From Mycobacterium lehmannii (GTDB taxonomy: Bacteria; Actinomycetota; Actinomycetes; Mycobacteriales; Mycobacteriaceae), in NCBI RefSeq assembly GCF_002245535.1, contig NZ_NKCN01000004.1, forward strand, positions 1 to 64,000: a stretch of DNA of 64,000 nt, read 5' to 3'. Position 1 is the stretch's first letter, and the number at the start of each line of letters is the position of its first letter. The notes below the pieces were generated by a model, which was not told the origin of the DNA, searched no databases, and saw only the letters and a program-made list of their open reading frames with translations. Below, in pieces: positions 43,245-51,711 of this stretch. Both the position numbers and the translations under genes were made by a program.

Positions 43245-44386
43245 CGCTCCCCCGCCTGGTTCCCCCGGCGGCCGTCGACGCTGCTGCGACCGCGGCCCTG
43301 CGAGCCGAGGTACGAGAGTTCCTCGCCGAGCAGCGTGCCGCGGGTGCTTTCACGCCGTCGGTCGACGCGTGGCTGACGGGATGGGACGAAGACTTCACCA
43401 AAGCGCTTGCCGCACAGGGCTATCTCGGGATGACGGTCCCGGTCGAGTACGGCGGACACGGACGCTCCTTCGTCGAACGGTTCGCGGTGACCGAGGAATT
43501 GCTCGCCGCGGGCGCACCGGTGGCGGCGCACTGGATCGCCGACCGGCAGATCGTGCCGTCGTTGCTCAAGTACGGCACGGAATTACAGAAGGGGGAGTTC
43601 CTTTCGCGGATCGTGCGCGGTGAGTGCTTCTTCGGCATCGGCATGAGCGAACCCGATTCCGGCTCCGATCTCGCGAGCGTGCGCACGAAGGCGGTCCAGG
43701 TGGACGGCGGTTGGTCGCTGTCGGGGACGAAGGTGTGGACGTCGGGGGCGCACTACGCGCATGCGTTCATCGCGTTGGCCCGCACGGCCCCGGTCGATCC
43801 GGACAACCGCCACGCCGGGTTGAGTCAGTTCATCGTCGACCTACGCGGACCGGGTGTGCACATCCGCCCCGTCGTCTCGATGAACGGCGCACACCACTTC
43901 AACGAAGTGATCCTCGACGGCACCTTCGTCCCCGACGACATGGTGTTCGGTGAGATCGGTGCGGGCTGGCGCCAGGTCACCTCGGAGCTGGCCTTCGAGC
44001 GCAGCGGACCCGAACGGTTCCTGTCCACCTTCGTGCTGTTACGGATGTGCGGCGAAAAGATGGCCGCACAGGAGCTTTCGCGGGACGCCGGACTCGGCCG
44101 CCTTATCGCCCGAACCGCCGGACTGCACCAGATGTCGGCCGCCGTCGCGGGCGCACTGGAGAGGCGCGAGCCCGCCGATGTTCCCGCGGCGGTGGTCAAG
44201 GTGCTCGGCACCACCACCGAGGGCGACATCGCCGACCTCGCCGACACGCTGACCGACGCGACCACGAATCCCGACCTTGCCGAACTGGTTTCGCGAGCCG
44301 TGGATCAGCGTCCCGGCTTCACGCTGCGCGGCGGCACCAACGAGGTGTTGCGCGGCGTGATCGCGCGAGGATTGGGGCTGCGATGA
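43241..44386 (+). CDS. Acyl-CoA dehydrogenase, first subunit of a pair
   Basis: FadE-type flavoprotein (381 aa) with FGIGMSEPDSGSDLAS (FAD and acyl-CoA contact), LSGTKVWTSGAHYA and a C-terminal GGTNEVLRGVIARGLGL. The GTG start gives the 4-base overlap used throughout this operon; ATG 43226 would add five residues. A shorter, more diverged acyl-CoA dehydrogenase follows with a 4-base overlap. Such adjacent unequal pairs form the alpha2-beta2 enzymes of steroid side-chain degradation in mycobacteria (the ChsE type), a likely model here. Confidence 0.85.
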   Translation: MTLPRLVPPAAVDAAATAALRAEVREFLAEQRAAGAFTPSVDAWLTGWDEDFTKALAAQGYLGMTVPVEYGGHGRSFVERFAVTEELLAAGAPVAAHWIADRQIVPSLLKYGTELQKGEFLSRIVRGECFFGIGMSEPDSGSDLASVRTKAVQVDGGWSLSGTKVWTSGAHYAHAFIALARTAPVDPDNRHAGLSQFIVDLRGPGVHIRPVVSMNGAHHFNEVILDGTFVPDDMVFGEIGAGWRQVTSELAFERSGPERFLSTFVLLRMCGEKMAAQELSRDAGLGRLIARTAGLHQMSAAVAGALERREPADVPAAVVKVLGTTTEGDIADLADTLTDATTNPDLAELVSRAVDQRPGFTLRGGTNEVLRGVIARGLGLR

Positions 44387-45393
44387 CCGTCGATCCAGCA
44401 CTGGTCGAGATGATGGACGCGGTCTTCGCCGAGTACCGCGACGCCCACCCGCCCGCGAAGACGGTCGAACGGGACACGGAGTTGTGGCGGCGCCTCGACG
44501 AACTGGGCCTGGTCCGACTGACCGGCGCCGAGGAGTCGGGCGGCAGCGGAGCGGGCTGGTTCGAAGCCGCCGAACTGCTGGCGGCCGCCGCCCGCAACGC
44601 GGTGCGAACACCGTTGGCCGAACACGACCTACTGGCCTGCTGGCTGCTCGAGGCGAATGGAATGGGCGGCGACGACGCGGTGCGCACCGTGTGCCTGCTC
44701 GGCGAGGACGGAACTGCCGAAGGTGTCCCCTGGGCCGCGGCCAGTGACCGGGTGGTCGTCGTCTGGCGCGATGGCGACGGCCATCGCGTCGCCGACATCG
44801 ACGCCGCCGCACTCTCGATCACGGCCGGCAGCAACGCGATCGGTGAACCCCGCGACTCCGTCGAGGCCGACGTCGCCGCGCTCGACAGTGTCCCGGTGAC
44901 CTCCGATCTGGTGGCCGAACTGTGGCACAAAGCCGCGCTGGTGCGGGCGATCCAGGTGTGCGCGGCGCTTGACCGGATCGTGCTGTCGTCGGTCGAACAC
45001 GCCGCGTCGCGAATCCAGTTCGGCCGGCCCCTGTCCCGCTTCCAGGCCGTCCAGCACCTGATCGCCGACTCCGCCGCCGAAGCGGCGTTGGCGCGGGCGG
45101 CCACCGAGGGTGCGCTGACGACGGCCGTCACGAACGGTTGGTCGACGGGCAACCTCGCCTTCCGCGTCGCGGCGGCACGCTCCTGCGTCGGTCATGCCAC
45201 GTCGGTCGTGGTGCGCAACGCCCACCAGGTGCACGGCGCGATCGGTACCACCCTCGAGCACCGGTTGCACGAGTTCACCCGGGCCGCGCTCGCATGGCGA
45301 TCCGAATTCGGGTCGGTGCGCTATTGGGACGAACGGGTCACCGACGCGACCCTGGCCGCCGGAGCGGACGTGTGGAGCCTGATCGTCGACTGA
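44383..45393 (+). CDS. Acyl-CoA dehydrogenase, second subunit of a pair
   Basis: A 336-aa acyl-CoA dehydrogenase-fold protein, shorter than its partner. The C-terminal helical domain is recognisable (RIQFGRPLSRFQAVQHLIAD and NAHQVHGAIGTTLEHRLHEFTR). The N-terminal and beta domains are poorly conserved, with no clear SEP/GSD flavin loop, as in the structural subunit of heteromeric FadE pairs. Last gene of the operon that starts at 38330. Confidence 0.82.
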   Translation: MTVDPALVEMMDAVFAEYRDAHPPAKTVERDTELWRRLDELGLVRLTGAEESGGSGAGWFEAAELLAAAARNAVRTPLAEHDLLACWLLEANGMGGDDAVRTVCLLGEDGTAEGVPWAAASDRVVVVWRDGDGHRVADIDAAALSITAGSNAIGEPRDSVEADVAALDSVPVTSDLVAELWHKAALVRAIQVCAALDRIVLSSVEHAASRIQFGRPLSRFQAVQHLIADSAAEAALARAATEGALTTAVTNGWSTGNLAFRVAAARSCVGHATSVVVRNAHQVHGAIGTTLEHRLHEFTRAALAWRSEFGSVRYWDERVTDATLAAGADVWSLIVD

Positions 45394-45416
45394 TCCGGCC
45401 GCCCGCCCGCGCGGTG

Positions 45417-45432
45417 TTCCACTGACCGGGCA
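45417..45432 (+). promoter_or_regulatory. Operator motif upstream of the SnoaL/SDR/FAD operon
   Basis: TTCCACTGACCGGGCA; the central G at 45424 is 51 bases before ATG 45475. A weak -10-like TTGACT (45462-45467) ends 7 bases before the ATG and there is no ribosome site, so the mRNA is probably leaderless. Confidence 0.55.
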
Positions 45433-45474
45433 TCACCGCGCCACGTCCCGGTCGGCGACGGTTGACTCGCACCC

Positions 45475-45963
45475 ATGAGCAACGAGATCACGCTGTCCGA
45501 GGTCCAGGAGTTCATCGCCGCCTTCTGGTACCACTACGACCAGGGTCATTTCGCCGAACTCGGGGCCCGGCTCGGCGACGAGATGGAATACCTGAGCCGG
45601 TCCGATTCCGGGAACTGCCCGTTCGAGGAGCTGCTGGCCGCCGAGTTGCACGGTAAGGACGAGACCTTGGCGTGGTTGACCCAGCACCGCAACGAGAATC
45701 CCTACCCGCTGCGCCACCACGCCACCAACGTCTTCCGCACCGGCGTCGACGGGGACGTCACCACCGCGCGCTTCTACCTGTACGTGAACCAGGTGACGAA
45801 CAACGTCCCGTTCGACGTCTCCAGCGGCGTGGTCGACGTCGGCATCCGCCGCGCCGGCGACGGCCTGGTGTTCACGTCGATGACCGTGATCCTCGACGCC
45901 GAGGACTCCGTCACGTTCTCCGAGCACGCCGCCAAGACCGCCACCGCCTCGACCGCCTCGTAA
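45475..45963 (+). CDS. SnoaL-like (NTF2-fold) protein
   Basis: A 162-aa NTF2-fold protein (VQEFIAAFWYHYDQGHFAELG..., then RHHATNVFRTGVDGDVTTARFYL). It lacks a signal sequence. The family includes ketosteroid-isomerase-like and ring-hydroxylating-dioxygenase beta-like proteins; no catalytic Asp or Tyr pattern can be assigned with certainty. First gene of a five-gene operon with two SDRs, an FAD dehydrogenase and an esterase. Confidence 0.76.
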   Translation: MSNEITLSEVQEFIAAFWYHYDQGHFAELGARLGDEMEYLSRSDSGNCPFEELLAAELHGKDETLAWLTQHRNENPYPLRHHATNVFRTGVDGDVTTARFYLYVNQVTNNVPFDVSSGVVDVGIRRAGDGLVFTSMTVILDAEDSVTFSEHAAKTATASTAS

Positions 45964-45966
45964 CGC

Positions 45967-46818
45967 GTGGACGCACGCGCGACGTTCGGCGGTGGTGTCG
46001 CGGTCATCACCGGCGCCGGCAACGGGATAGGCGCGGGGCTGGCACGCCATGCCGCCGCGCTGGGCATGACCGTCGTACTGGTCGACATCGACGCCTCGGC
46101 GATCGCGGCGCTTCGCGGCGAGCTCGCGGGCTCGGTGGACCTGGTGTGCGATGTGCGTGATCCCGAGGCGCTCGAAGGCCTTGCCGCACAGGTGTACTCG
46201 GAGATCGGCCCGGTCCGGCTGCTGGTCAACAACGCCGGTGTCGAGCAGTTCGGATATCTGTGGGACACCCCCGTCGCCAATTGGGACCGGCTGGTGGACA
46301 TCAATGTCAGCGGCGTGTTCTACGGCGTCCGCGCGTTCCTGCCGCGCATGATCGCCGCGGACTCCCCGTCGTGGGTGTGGAACCTGTCGTCGATCGGCGG
46401 CGTCGCCGTCGTACCGCTGCAGGCGCCCTACATCGTGAGCAAGCATGCGGTGCTGGCGCTGACCGAATGCCTGCGACTGGAGGTCGAATTGGCCGGCCAC
46501 GCCGACCGGATCCACGTGCAGGCTGTGCTGCCGGGCGCCGTGAAGTCGAACATCTTCGAGGCCGCCGGCGGCGTCGACGACGGCGACGTCGGGGCCGCCG
46601 AAGCGCAGCGGACCGCAATGCTCGACATCAAGGCCGAGGCAATGGATCCGGTCGAAGCGGCGCGAGTGGTCTTCGAACAGGCCGCGGCCGGCGAGTTCTA
46701 TCTGCTCACCCAACCCGATTACGTCGGCAACGCCATGGCGGAGCGCGCCGAAGTCCTGGCGTCGCGCCGGGCGCCGGCCCTGCGCGCCAAGCGGCGGTTC
46801 GACCCCACTCGGCATTGA
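45967..46818 (+). CDS. Short-chain dehydrogenase/reductase
   Basis: SDR (283 aa) with TGAGNGIG near the N-terminus, NNAG, and an active-site segment SSIGGVAVVPLQAPYIVSKHA giving Ser, Tyr and Lys. The start is GTG 45967, three bases after the previous stop. It has a C-terminal extension with FYLLTQPDYVGNAMAERAE, common in SDRs that act on bulky alcohols. Second gene of the operon. Confidence 0.84.
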   Translation: MDARATFGGGVAVITGAGNGIGAGLARHAAALGMTVVLVDIDASAIAALRGELAGSVDLVCDVRDPEALEGLAAQVYSEIGPVRLLVNNAGVEQFGYLWDTPVANWDRLVDINVSGVFYGVRAFLPRMIAADSPSWVWNLSSIGGVAVVPLQAPYIVSKHAVLALTECLRLEVELAGHADRIHVQAVLPGAVKSNIFEAAGGVDDGDVGAAEAQRTAMLDIKAEAMDPVEAARVVFEQAAAGEFYLLTQPDYVGNAMAERAEVLASRRAPALRAKRRFDPTRH

Positions 46819-46844
46819 CGGAATTCGATTGAAGGAAGGTCGAC

Positions 46845-47636
46845 GTGCAGATCGCCGACAAGGTGTTCGTGGTGACCGGCGCCGGCAATGGTATGGGCAG
46901 GCAAGTCGCGCTTGGACTCGCCCGCCGCGGCGCACGCATTGCTGCGGTCGACCGTGACTCGGTCGGCCTGGCTGGTACGGCGGAACTCGCGAGCATCACC
47001 GGCATCCCGATGTCCACGCATGTTCTCGACCTCACCGACGACGAGGCGGTCGCCGCACTACCCGATGCGGTGGCGAAGGCGCACGGACAGATCGACGGAC
47101 TGGTCAACATCGCCGGCGTCATCCACCGATTCGCCCCCTTTTCCGAGCTCTCCCCAGATGAGACCGACCGCATCATGGCCGTCAACTTCGATGCCACAGT
47201 GCGGATGTGCCGCGCCTTCCTGCCGTCCCTGCTGACGCGGCCGGAGGCGAACATCACCAACATGTCGAGTCTCTCCGCGCTGTTGCCGTTCGCCAGCCAA
47301 ACGCTCTACAGCGCGAGTAAAGGGGCGGTGAAGCAGTTCAGCGAGGGTCTCTACGCCGAACTGTGCGACACCAATGTCCATGTGGTGACGGTGTTTCCGG
47401 GCAACATCGACACCAACCTGACGGGGAACTCCGGGGTGGCGATGCTCGACGCCGGTGACAAGAAGGTTCGTTCTGCCACCGCCGAAGCCGCAGGCAAGAA
47501 GATTGTCGACGGAATCGCCCGTGACCGCTTCCGAGTCCTGATCGGCACGGACGCATTGGCCCTCGACATCTTGGCCCGGCTGTCGGCGAAGCGCGCTACC
47601 CGGTTGGTCGCCAAGCAGATCAAGTCGGTTCTGTGA
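46845..47636 (+). CDS. Short-chain dehydrogenase/reductase
   Basis: SDR (263 aa) with TGAGNGMG, NIAG in place of NNAG, and the YSASKGAV active-site segment. The GTG start has a GAAGGAAGG ribosome site. It overlaps the next gene's region (GTGA at 47633), so it is co-translated with the FAD dehydrogenase. Two SDRs in a row may act on different hydroxyl positions or with different cofactors. Confidence 0.84.
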   Translation: MQIADKVFVVTGAGNGMGRQVALGLARRGARIAAVDRDSVGLAGTAELASITGIPMSTHVLDLTDDEAVAALPDAVAKAHGQIDGLVNIAGVIHRFAPFSELSPDETDRIMAVNFDATVRMCRAFLPSLLTRPEANITNMSSLSALLPFASQTLYSASKGAVKQFSEGLYAELCDTNVHVVTVFPGNIDTNLTGNSGVAMLDAGDKKVRSATAEAAGKKIVDGIARDRFRVLIGTDALALDILARLSAKRATRLVAKQIKSVL

Positions 47637-47644
47637 GGCTGAAC

Positions 47645-49264
47645 ATGGCAGCTGAAACCGAGTACGACGTCATCGTTGTCGGGTTCGGTGCTGCCGGCGC
47701 CGCCGCCGCGATCGAGGCTGCCGATCGCGGAGCGCGCGTCCTGGTGCTGGATCGGGGGTATGGCGGCGGCGCGACTGCCTTGTCGGGCGGGATCGTCTAC
47801 GCGGGCGCGGGTACGGCCGAACAGCGGGCCGGCGGATACGACGACAGCGTCGCGGACATGCGGGCGTATCTCGAACAGGAGGTCGGCGACGCGGTCAGCA
47901 GTGAAACCCTTCGGAGGTTCTGCGAACAGAGCCCGGATCTGATCGAGTGGCTCAAGAGTCAAGGGGTCGGGTTCCGCGGCGGTCCCGTGTCCTCATACAA
48001 GACGTCGTATCCGACCGACGATTTCTACCTCTACTACTCCGGCAACGAGAAGGCCCATCCCTACGCGCGGCACACGCGGCCCGTGCCGCGCGGGCACCGC
48101 GTGGTGGCTCCGGGTATGAGCTCGGGCAAGGTGCTGTTCGAGAACCTGCGCCGTTCGGCGAAAGCCAAAGGCGTCGAATTCATTCCGTTGTGCCGAGTGC
48201 ATCAACTCATCGCCGATGACCACGGGCGGATCCGCGGGGTCCGGTACCGCGCGATGCCGACGAACCATCCCGACGCGCGCAAGCACCGCGTTCTGACCAA
48301 GCTCACCGGAAAGGCAGGCACCTGGCTGCCCGGCCTGGTCAAGGGCGTGGTCGAGCGCGCCGAGACGCTGTGGTCCGACGCCGCCGTGGACGGCGAGGCA
48401 TCCGCACGGTCAGTGATACTGGCCGCCGGCGGTTTCATTCACAACCGTGAGTGGATGGCCGAACACGCTCCGGAGTTCATGAAGATCTCGCCGCTCGGCA
48501 CCCCCGGCGACGACGGCTCAGGTATCGCGCTGGGAGTCGAGGCCGGCGGCATGACCGACAAGATGGGCAACATCACGGCCTGGCGTTTTCTGTCGCCACC
48601 GAGCGCATTTCTCGAAGGTCTCACCGTGGGCCGGGACGGCCGACGCATCGCCAATGAAGACCTCTACGGCGCGACGCACGGCAATGTGATGATGCGCGAG
48701 TTCGGCGGCGCGGGCTGGGCCATCTACGACGCCCCGACCTGGAGGAAAGTAAAGACCCAGATTCGAACGCAGACACAGCTCTTCCAGCGCCTGCAATTGA
48801 TGTACCTGTTGACGGTCGGACACCGCAAGGCGTCGACGGTGGAGGAGATCGCGCGCAAGAACGGGATCGATCCGACGGGTCTGCGCCGCACTGTCGAGGA
48901 GTACAACCGCGGCATTGCCGGCGGCGCGGGCGACCCCGCGCACAAAGAGCCGGATCTGTGTCCCCCGCTGACAACCCCGCCGTTCTACTCGATCAACATC
49001 TCTGCGGACTCGTCGATGTTCTACCCGATCCCCGGGCTGACACTCGGCGGCCTCATCGTCGATGAACACACCGGCGAAGTCGCCCATCGTGACGGTGGAA
49101 CCGTGGCCGGCCTCTACGCCGCGGGTCGCAATGCGGTCGGTATCTGCTCCAACAGCTATGTCAGCGGGTTGTCCATCGCGGACTGCATTTTCAGCGGACG
49201 GCGCGCAGGGGCGCACGCGTCGGACACGCTACGGTCGGTCTCGAGTGATCGAGATCGCCTGTGA
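47645..49264 (+). CDS. FAD-binding dehydrogenase, KstD-like family
   Basis: A flavoprotein of 539 aa, FAD_binding_2 family: GFGAAGAAAAIEAADRG at the N-terminus and GLYAAGRNAVGICSNSYVSGLSIADC at the C-terminus. It resembles 3-ketosteroid dehydrogenase-type and fumarate-reductase-type flavoproteins, but lacks the ATYPGAGAT ending of true KstD. ATG 47645 has GAGG 6 bases upstream; GTG 47633, overlapping the SDR stop, is an alternative adding four residues. It may desaturate or reduce a ring enone. Confidence 0.8.
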   Translation: MAAETEYDVIVVGFGAAGAAAAIEAADRGARVLVLDRGYGGGATALSGGIVYAGAGTAEQRAGGYDDSVADMRAYLEQEVGDAVSSETLRRFCEQSPDLIEWLKSQGVGFRGGPVSSYKTSYPTDDFYLYYSGNEKAHPYARHTRPVPRGHRVVAPGMSSGKVLFENLRRSAKAKGVEFIPLCRVHQLIADDHGRIRGVRYRAMPTNHPDARKHRVLTKLTGKAGTWLPGLVKGVVERAETLWSDAAVDGEASARSVILAAGGFIHNREWMAEHAPEFMKISPLGTPGDDGSGIALGVEAGGMTDKMGNITAWRFLSPPSAFLEGLTVGRDGRRIANEDLYGATHGNVMMREFGGAGWAIYDAPTWRKVKTQIRTQTQLFQRLQLMYLLTVGHRKASTVEEIARKNGIDPTGLRRTVEEYNRGIAGGAGDPAHKEPDLCPPLTTPPFYSINISADSSMFYPIPGLTLGGLIVDEHTGEVAHRDGGTVAGLYAAGRNAVGICSNSYVSGLSIADCIFSGRRAGAHASDTLRSVSSDRDRL

Positions 49265-50190
49265 CGCACTACTGCCTGGATCCCGACGCCGCGGCGCGGG
49301 TTGCGCAGTTCGGGGACGTGGCGCCGATGCGGGAGCGTGGACTCGACGCGGTGCGTGACGCTTTGGAATCCGCGCCGCTGCCCGAAATGCCGGAGATGGC
49401 CGATGTCGAGGATCGGATCATCGAGGGACCCGTCGGGGAGATCCCCCTGCGCATCTACCGACCGTCGACCGAAAGCGGCGCCCCCGCGGTCGTCTACTTT
49501 CACGGCGGCGGGATGGTCCTGGGCTCGAACCATTCGTTCGAACCGTTGGCGCGCAACCTCGCCCACCACTCCCACGCCACTGTGGTGTCCGTCGACTACC
49601 ACCTGGCCCCCGAAGCGGCACCCCCGGCCCAGTTCGACGACGCCTACGCCGCGACCCGTTGGGTCGCCGAACACGCCGATGACCTCCGCATTGACAGCAC
49701 CCGCGTCGCGGTGGCCGGCGACAGCGCGGGGGGCACACTGGCGGCCGGCGTCGCATTGGCCGCCCGTGACCGCGGTGGGCCGGCCCTGTTCGCCCAGATC
49801 CTGATGTATCCGGGCGTTGACAAGGATCTCGGGGCCCCGTCGATCCGAGCCATGCCCGAGGCGCCGATGCTTAGCGTCGTCGACATCGAATACATGCACG
49901 AGCTGGCCGACGGTCCGGAGCGCCCGTACACGATTCCCGCACGCGCACAAGATCTGTCGGACCTGCCGCAGGCCATCGTCGTCACCGCCGAAGCCGATCC
50001 GATCCGCGACTGGGGCGAGCGCTACGCGGACCGGTTGCGCGACGCGGGAGTACAGACGACGGTCACCCGCTACCCCGGCATCTACCACGGGTTCCTGATG
50101 CGTTCAGAGGCGACGGCCCGTGGGCGACTGGCGGTTGCCGAGATCGGCGCACTGCTACGCGCGAAGTTCGCCCATCCGCTGCCCTTCTGA
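49261..50190 (+). CDS. Alpha/beta-hydrolase, hormone-sensitive-lipase family
   Basis: A 309-aa HSL-family esterase: HGGGM oxyanion motif, GDSAGG nucleophile elbow, EADPIRDWG acid region and GIYHGF with the catalytic His. The GTG start overlaps the FAD dehydrogenase stop by 4 bases. Last gene of its operon. It resembles the esterase at 32163 in length and motifs; a lactone or ester intermediate is a plausible substrate. Confidence 0.84.
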   Translation: MTHYCLDPDAAARVAQFGDVAPMRERGLDAVRDALESAPLPEMPEMADVEDRIIEGPVGEIPLRIYRPSTESGAPAVVYFHGGGMVLGSNHSFEPLARNLAHHSHATVVSVDYHLAPEAAPPAQFDDAYAATRWVAEHADDLRIDSTRVAVAGDSAGGTLAAGVALAARDRGGPALFAQILMYPGVDKDLGAPSIRAMPEAPMLSVVDIEYMHELADGPERPYTIPARAQDLSDLPQAIVVTAEADPIRDWGERYADRLRDAGVQTTVTRYPGIYHGFLMRSEATARGRLAVAEIGALLRAKFAHPLPF

Positions 50191-50208
50191 TCGAGCGGAA
50201 AACAGATG

Positions 50209-50223
50209 TCCCGATGACCGGAC
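50209..50223 (+). promoter_or_regulatory. Operator motif upstream of the unknown gene at 50308
   Basis: TCCCGATGACCGGAC, centred at 50216. A -10-like CAGAAT (50254-50259) predicts a start near 50266, 50 bases from the motif centre; the mRNA then has a leader with its own ribosome site. Confidence 0.5.
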
Positions 50224-50307
50224 AGGCACGCGGCCACTTGCGGGCCACAACACCAGAATTGGCCAAGCGACCGGCATGAGATGCCGACCTCGAGAGTAGG
50301 AGAGAAC

Positions 50308-51384
50308 ATGCTCACCCAAGAGCAGCGGATGGAGTTGTCCGACGTCCTGCGGCCCGCTTCACCGCCCCGCGAGATCGACAACCTCTATACCGACGACCAG
50401 CGGGAGCGCCTCCTCGACGTGGTGCGCACCCAGGGGCCGTGGAAGCTGATCATCGCCCAGCACTTCGCGTCGGCCGAAGAACTGATGGCCACCATGAGCG
50501 GGTTGTTCCCCGAGGGCTTCACCCCCTCGCTGGACCTGTTCCTCACCGCGACGTTCCGCGGTTATCTGGCCAACTACGGCACGGTGCTCTATCCCGAGCT
50601 GCACGACTGCTTCTACAACCAGCGCTTCGTCGAGTACGCCAAGAGCTACTGGAACGCCGACTACGCCAAGCCCGAGATGATGCTGTTCAACATCAACGGC
50701 CCCTGCGCCAACCGCGATCCCGGCCACCTGGACTCCCCCAGCTTCCGCGGCGTGCGCCACGAGAACGCTCCCACCTGGCTGACCAGCGTCATGGGCAAGT
50801 CCGGGCTGTTCCGCGACTACCTCATCAAGATGGCTCAGGTCATCACGTGGTTCTCGCTCGACGAGGGCAGCGGTTTCACCTACTGGCCCGAGGGCCCTCT
50901 CAAGCCGCCGAAACGCCTGCTGCCGCCGGTCTACAACCGCGGTGTGCTCGTGCAGAACGAGATGATGGTGCACCGCGGCGAGGCCAACGGGCCGCTCGAT
51001 CAACAGACCCCCGCGGGACTGGCGTTCGACACGGTGTTCACCGGGGATCCGTCGGACCGCGACTTCTGGCTGCTGAAGAACGGCGACGACGTGATCGCCC
51101 GCCACCACACCGACGAACTGCGGTTCCTGGTGCACTGGTCGGCGGAGGTGTTCACCGACTTCGACGAGCTCAAGAAGAACATGGACGGCAGCGACGATCT
51201 GACCATCGACAAGGCGATCGACATGCTCGTCGACGATGTGCACTCCAAGGGCATCAAGCTCGACGTGCCGAGCGAGCCTCTGCACGATCCGGAGTTCATC
51301 GCGGCGCTGAACGCGGTCTACGACCTCGGCGGGCCGGCGGAGTACCCGAAGGAAGCTCCCCTGTCGGAGTTCCAGCTGACCTAG
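50308..51384 (+). CDS. Unknown protein, possible non-heme iron oxygenase
   Basis: A 358-aa soluble protein I do not recognise. ATG 50308 is chosen because AGGAGA precedes it; ATG 50281 is open but has no ribosome site. It contains His140-Leu-Asp142 (PGHLDSPSFRG) and a later His222 (MMVHRGEANG) in a beta-rich context, followed by Arg272 and His276 (LRFLVHW). HxD...H is the iron site of Fe(II)/2-oxoglutarate-type oxygenases (phytanoyl-CoA hydroxylase-like), so such a role is possible but unproven. It has the same operator motif as the catabolic operons and lies next to kshA. Confidence 0.7.
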   Translation: MLTQEQRMELSDVLRPASPPREIDNLYTDDQRERLLDVVRTQGPWKLIIAQHFASAEELMATMSGLFPEGFTPSLDLFLTATFRGYLANYGTVLYPELHDCFYNQRFVEYAKSYWNADYAKPEMMLFNINGPCANRDPGHLDSPSFRGVRHENAPTWLTSVMGKSGLFRDYLIKMAQVITWFSLDEGSGFTYWPEGPLKPPKRLLPPVYNRGVLVQNEMMVHRGEANGPLDQQTPAGLAFDTVFTGDPSDRDFWLLKNGDDVIARHHTDELRFLVHWSAEVFTDFDELKKNMDGSDDLTIDKAIDMLVDDVHSKGIKLDVPSEPLHDPEFIAALNAVYDLGGPAEYPKEAPLSEFQLT

Positions 51385-51390
51385 GGGCGG

Positions 51391-51435
51391 TTTCGGTGCG
51401 CTATCAGTCGCTCAGCGATCGGTAGCGCACCGAAA
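51391..51435. terminator. Hairpin between convergent genes
   Basis: Perfect 13-bp arms TTTCGGTGCGCTA (51391-51403) and TAGCGCACCGAAA (51423-51435) around a 19-base loop that itself contains the small stem CGCT/AGCG. It starts 6 bases after one stop codon and ends at the other, so it is a probable bidirectional terminator. Confidence 0.7.
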
Positions 51436-51711
51436 TCACACTGCTTCGTCGACGATCGGCAACGCCCCGCGGCGCGCCGCCTCCTCGATCGAATCCCGCA
51501 GTTCGAAGCAGACCAGGAACGGCCTACCGTCGTGCGCGTGGATGGCCTCGGCGTCGCGGCGCTGGTGGCACTTTCGGGCGGCCTCGGCGTCCCACTGCAC
51601 GCTGGTCTGCTGCCAGGTGCTCTTGCGCACCAAAACGGTTGCCGCGCAGAGTCGGCACATCACCGAGGTCATCGGCGCGTCGGCGAGTCGGTTGTCCTGG
51701 CGGACGCTCAT
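51436..51711 (-). CDS. Small zinc-ribbon-like protein downstream of kshA
   Basis: A 91-aa protein with CRLC near residue 18, and a second Cys-containing turn (AARKCHQ) about 28 residues later, a partial zinc-ribbon pattern. The ATG overlaps the kshA stop by 4 bases, so the two are co-translated. From memory, small proteins of this kind (VLVRKSTWQQTSVQWD) recur next to KshA-type oxygenases in mycobacteria. Role unknown; a chaperone, stability or electron-transfer helper is possible. Confidence 0.72.
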   Translation of the reverse strand: MSVRQDNRLADAPMTSVMCRLCAATVLVRKSTWQQTSVQWDAEAARKCHQRRDAEAIHAHDGRPFLVCFELRDSIEEAARRGALPIVDEAV

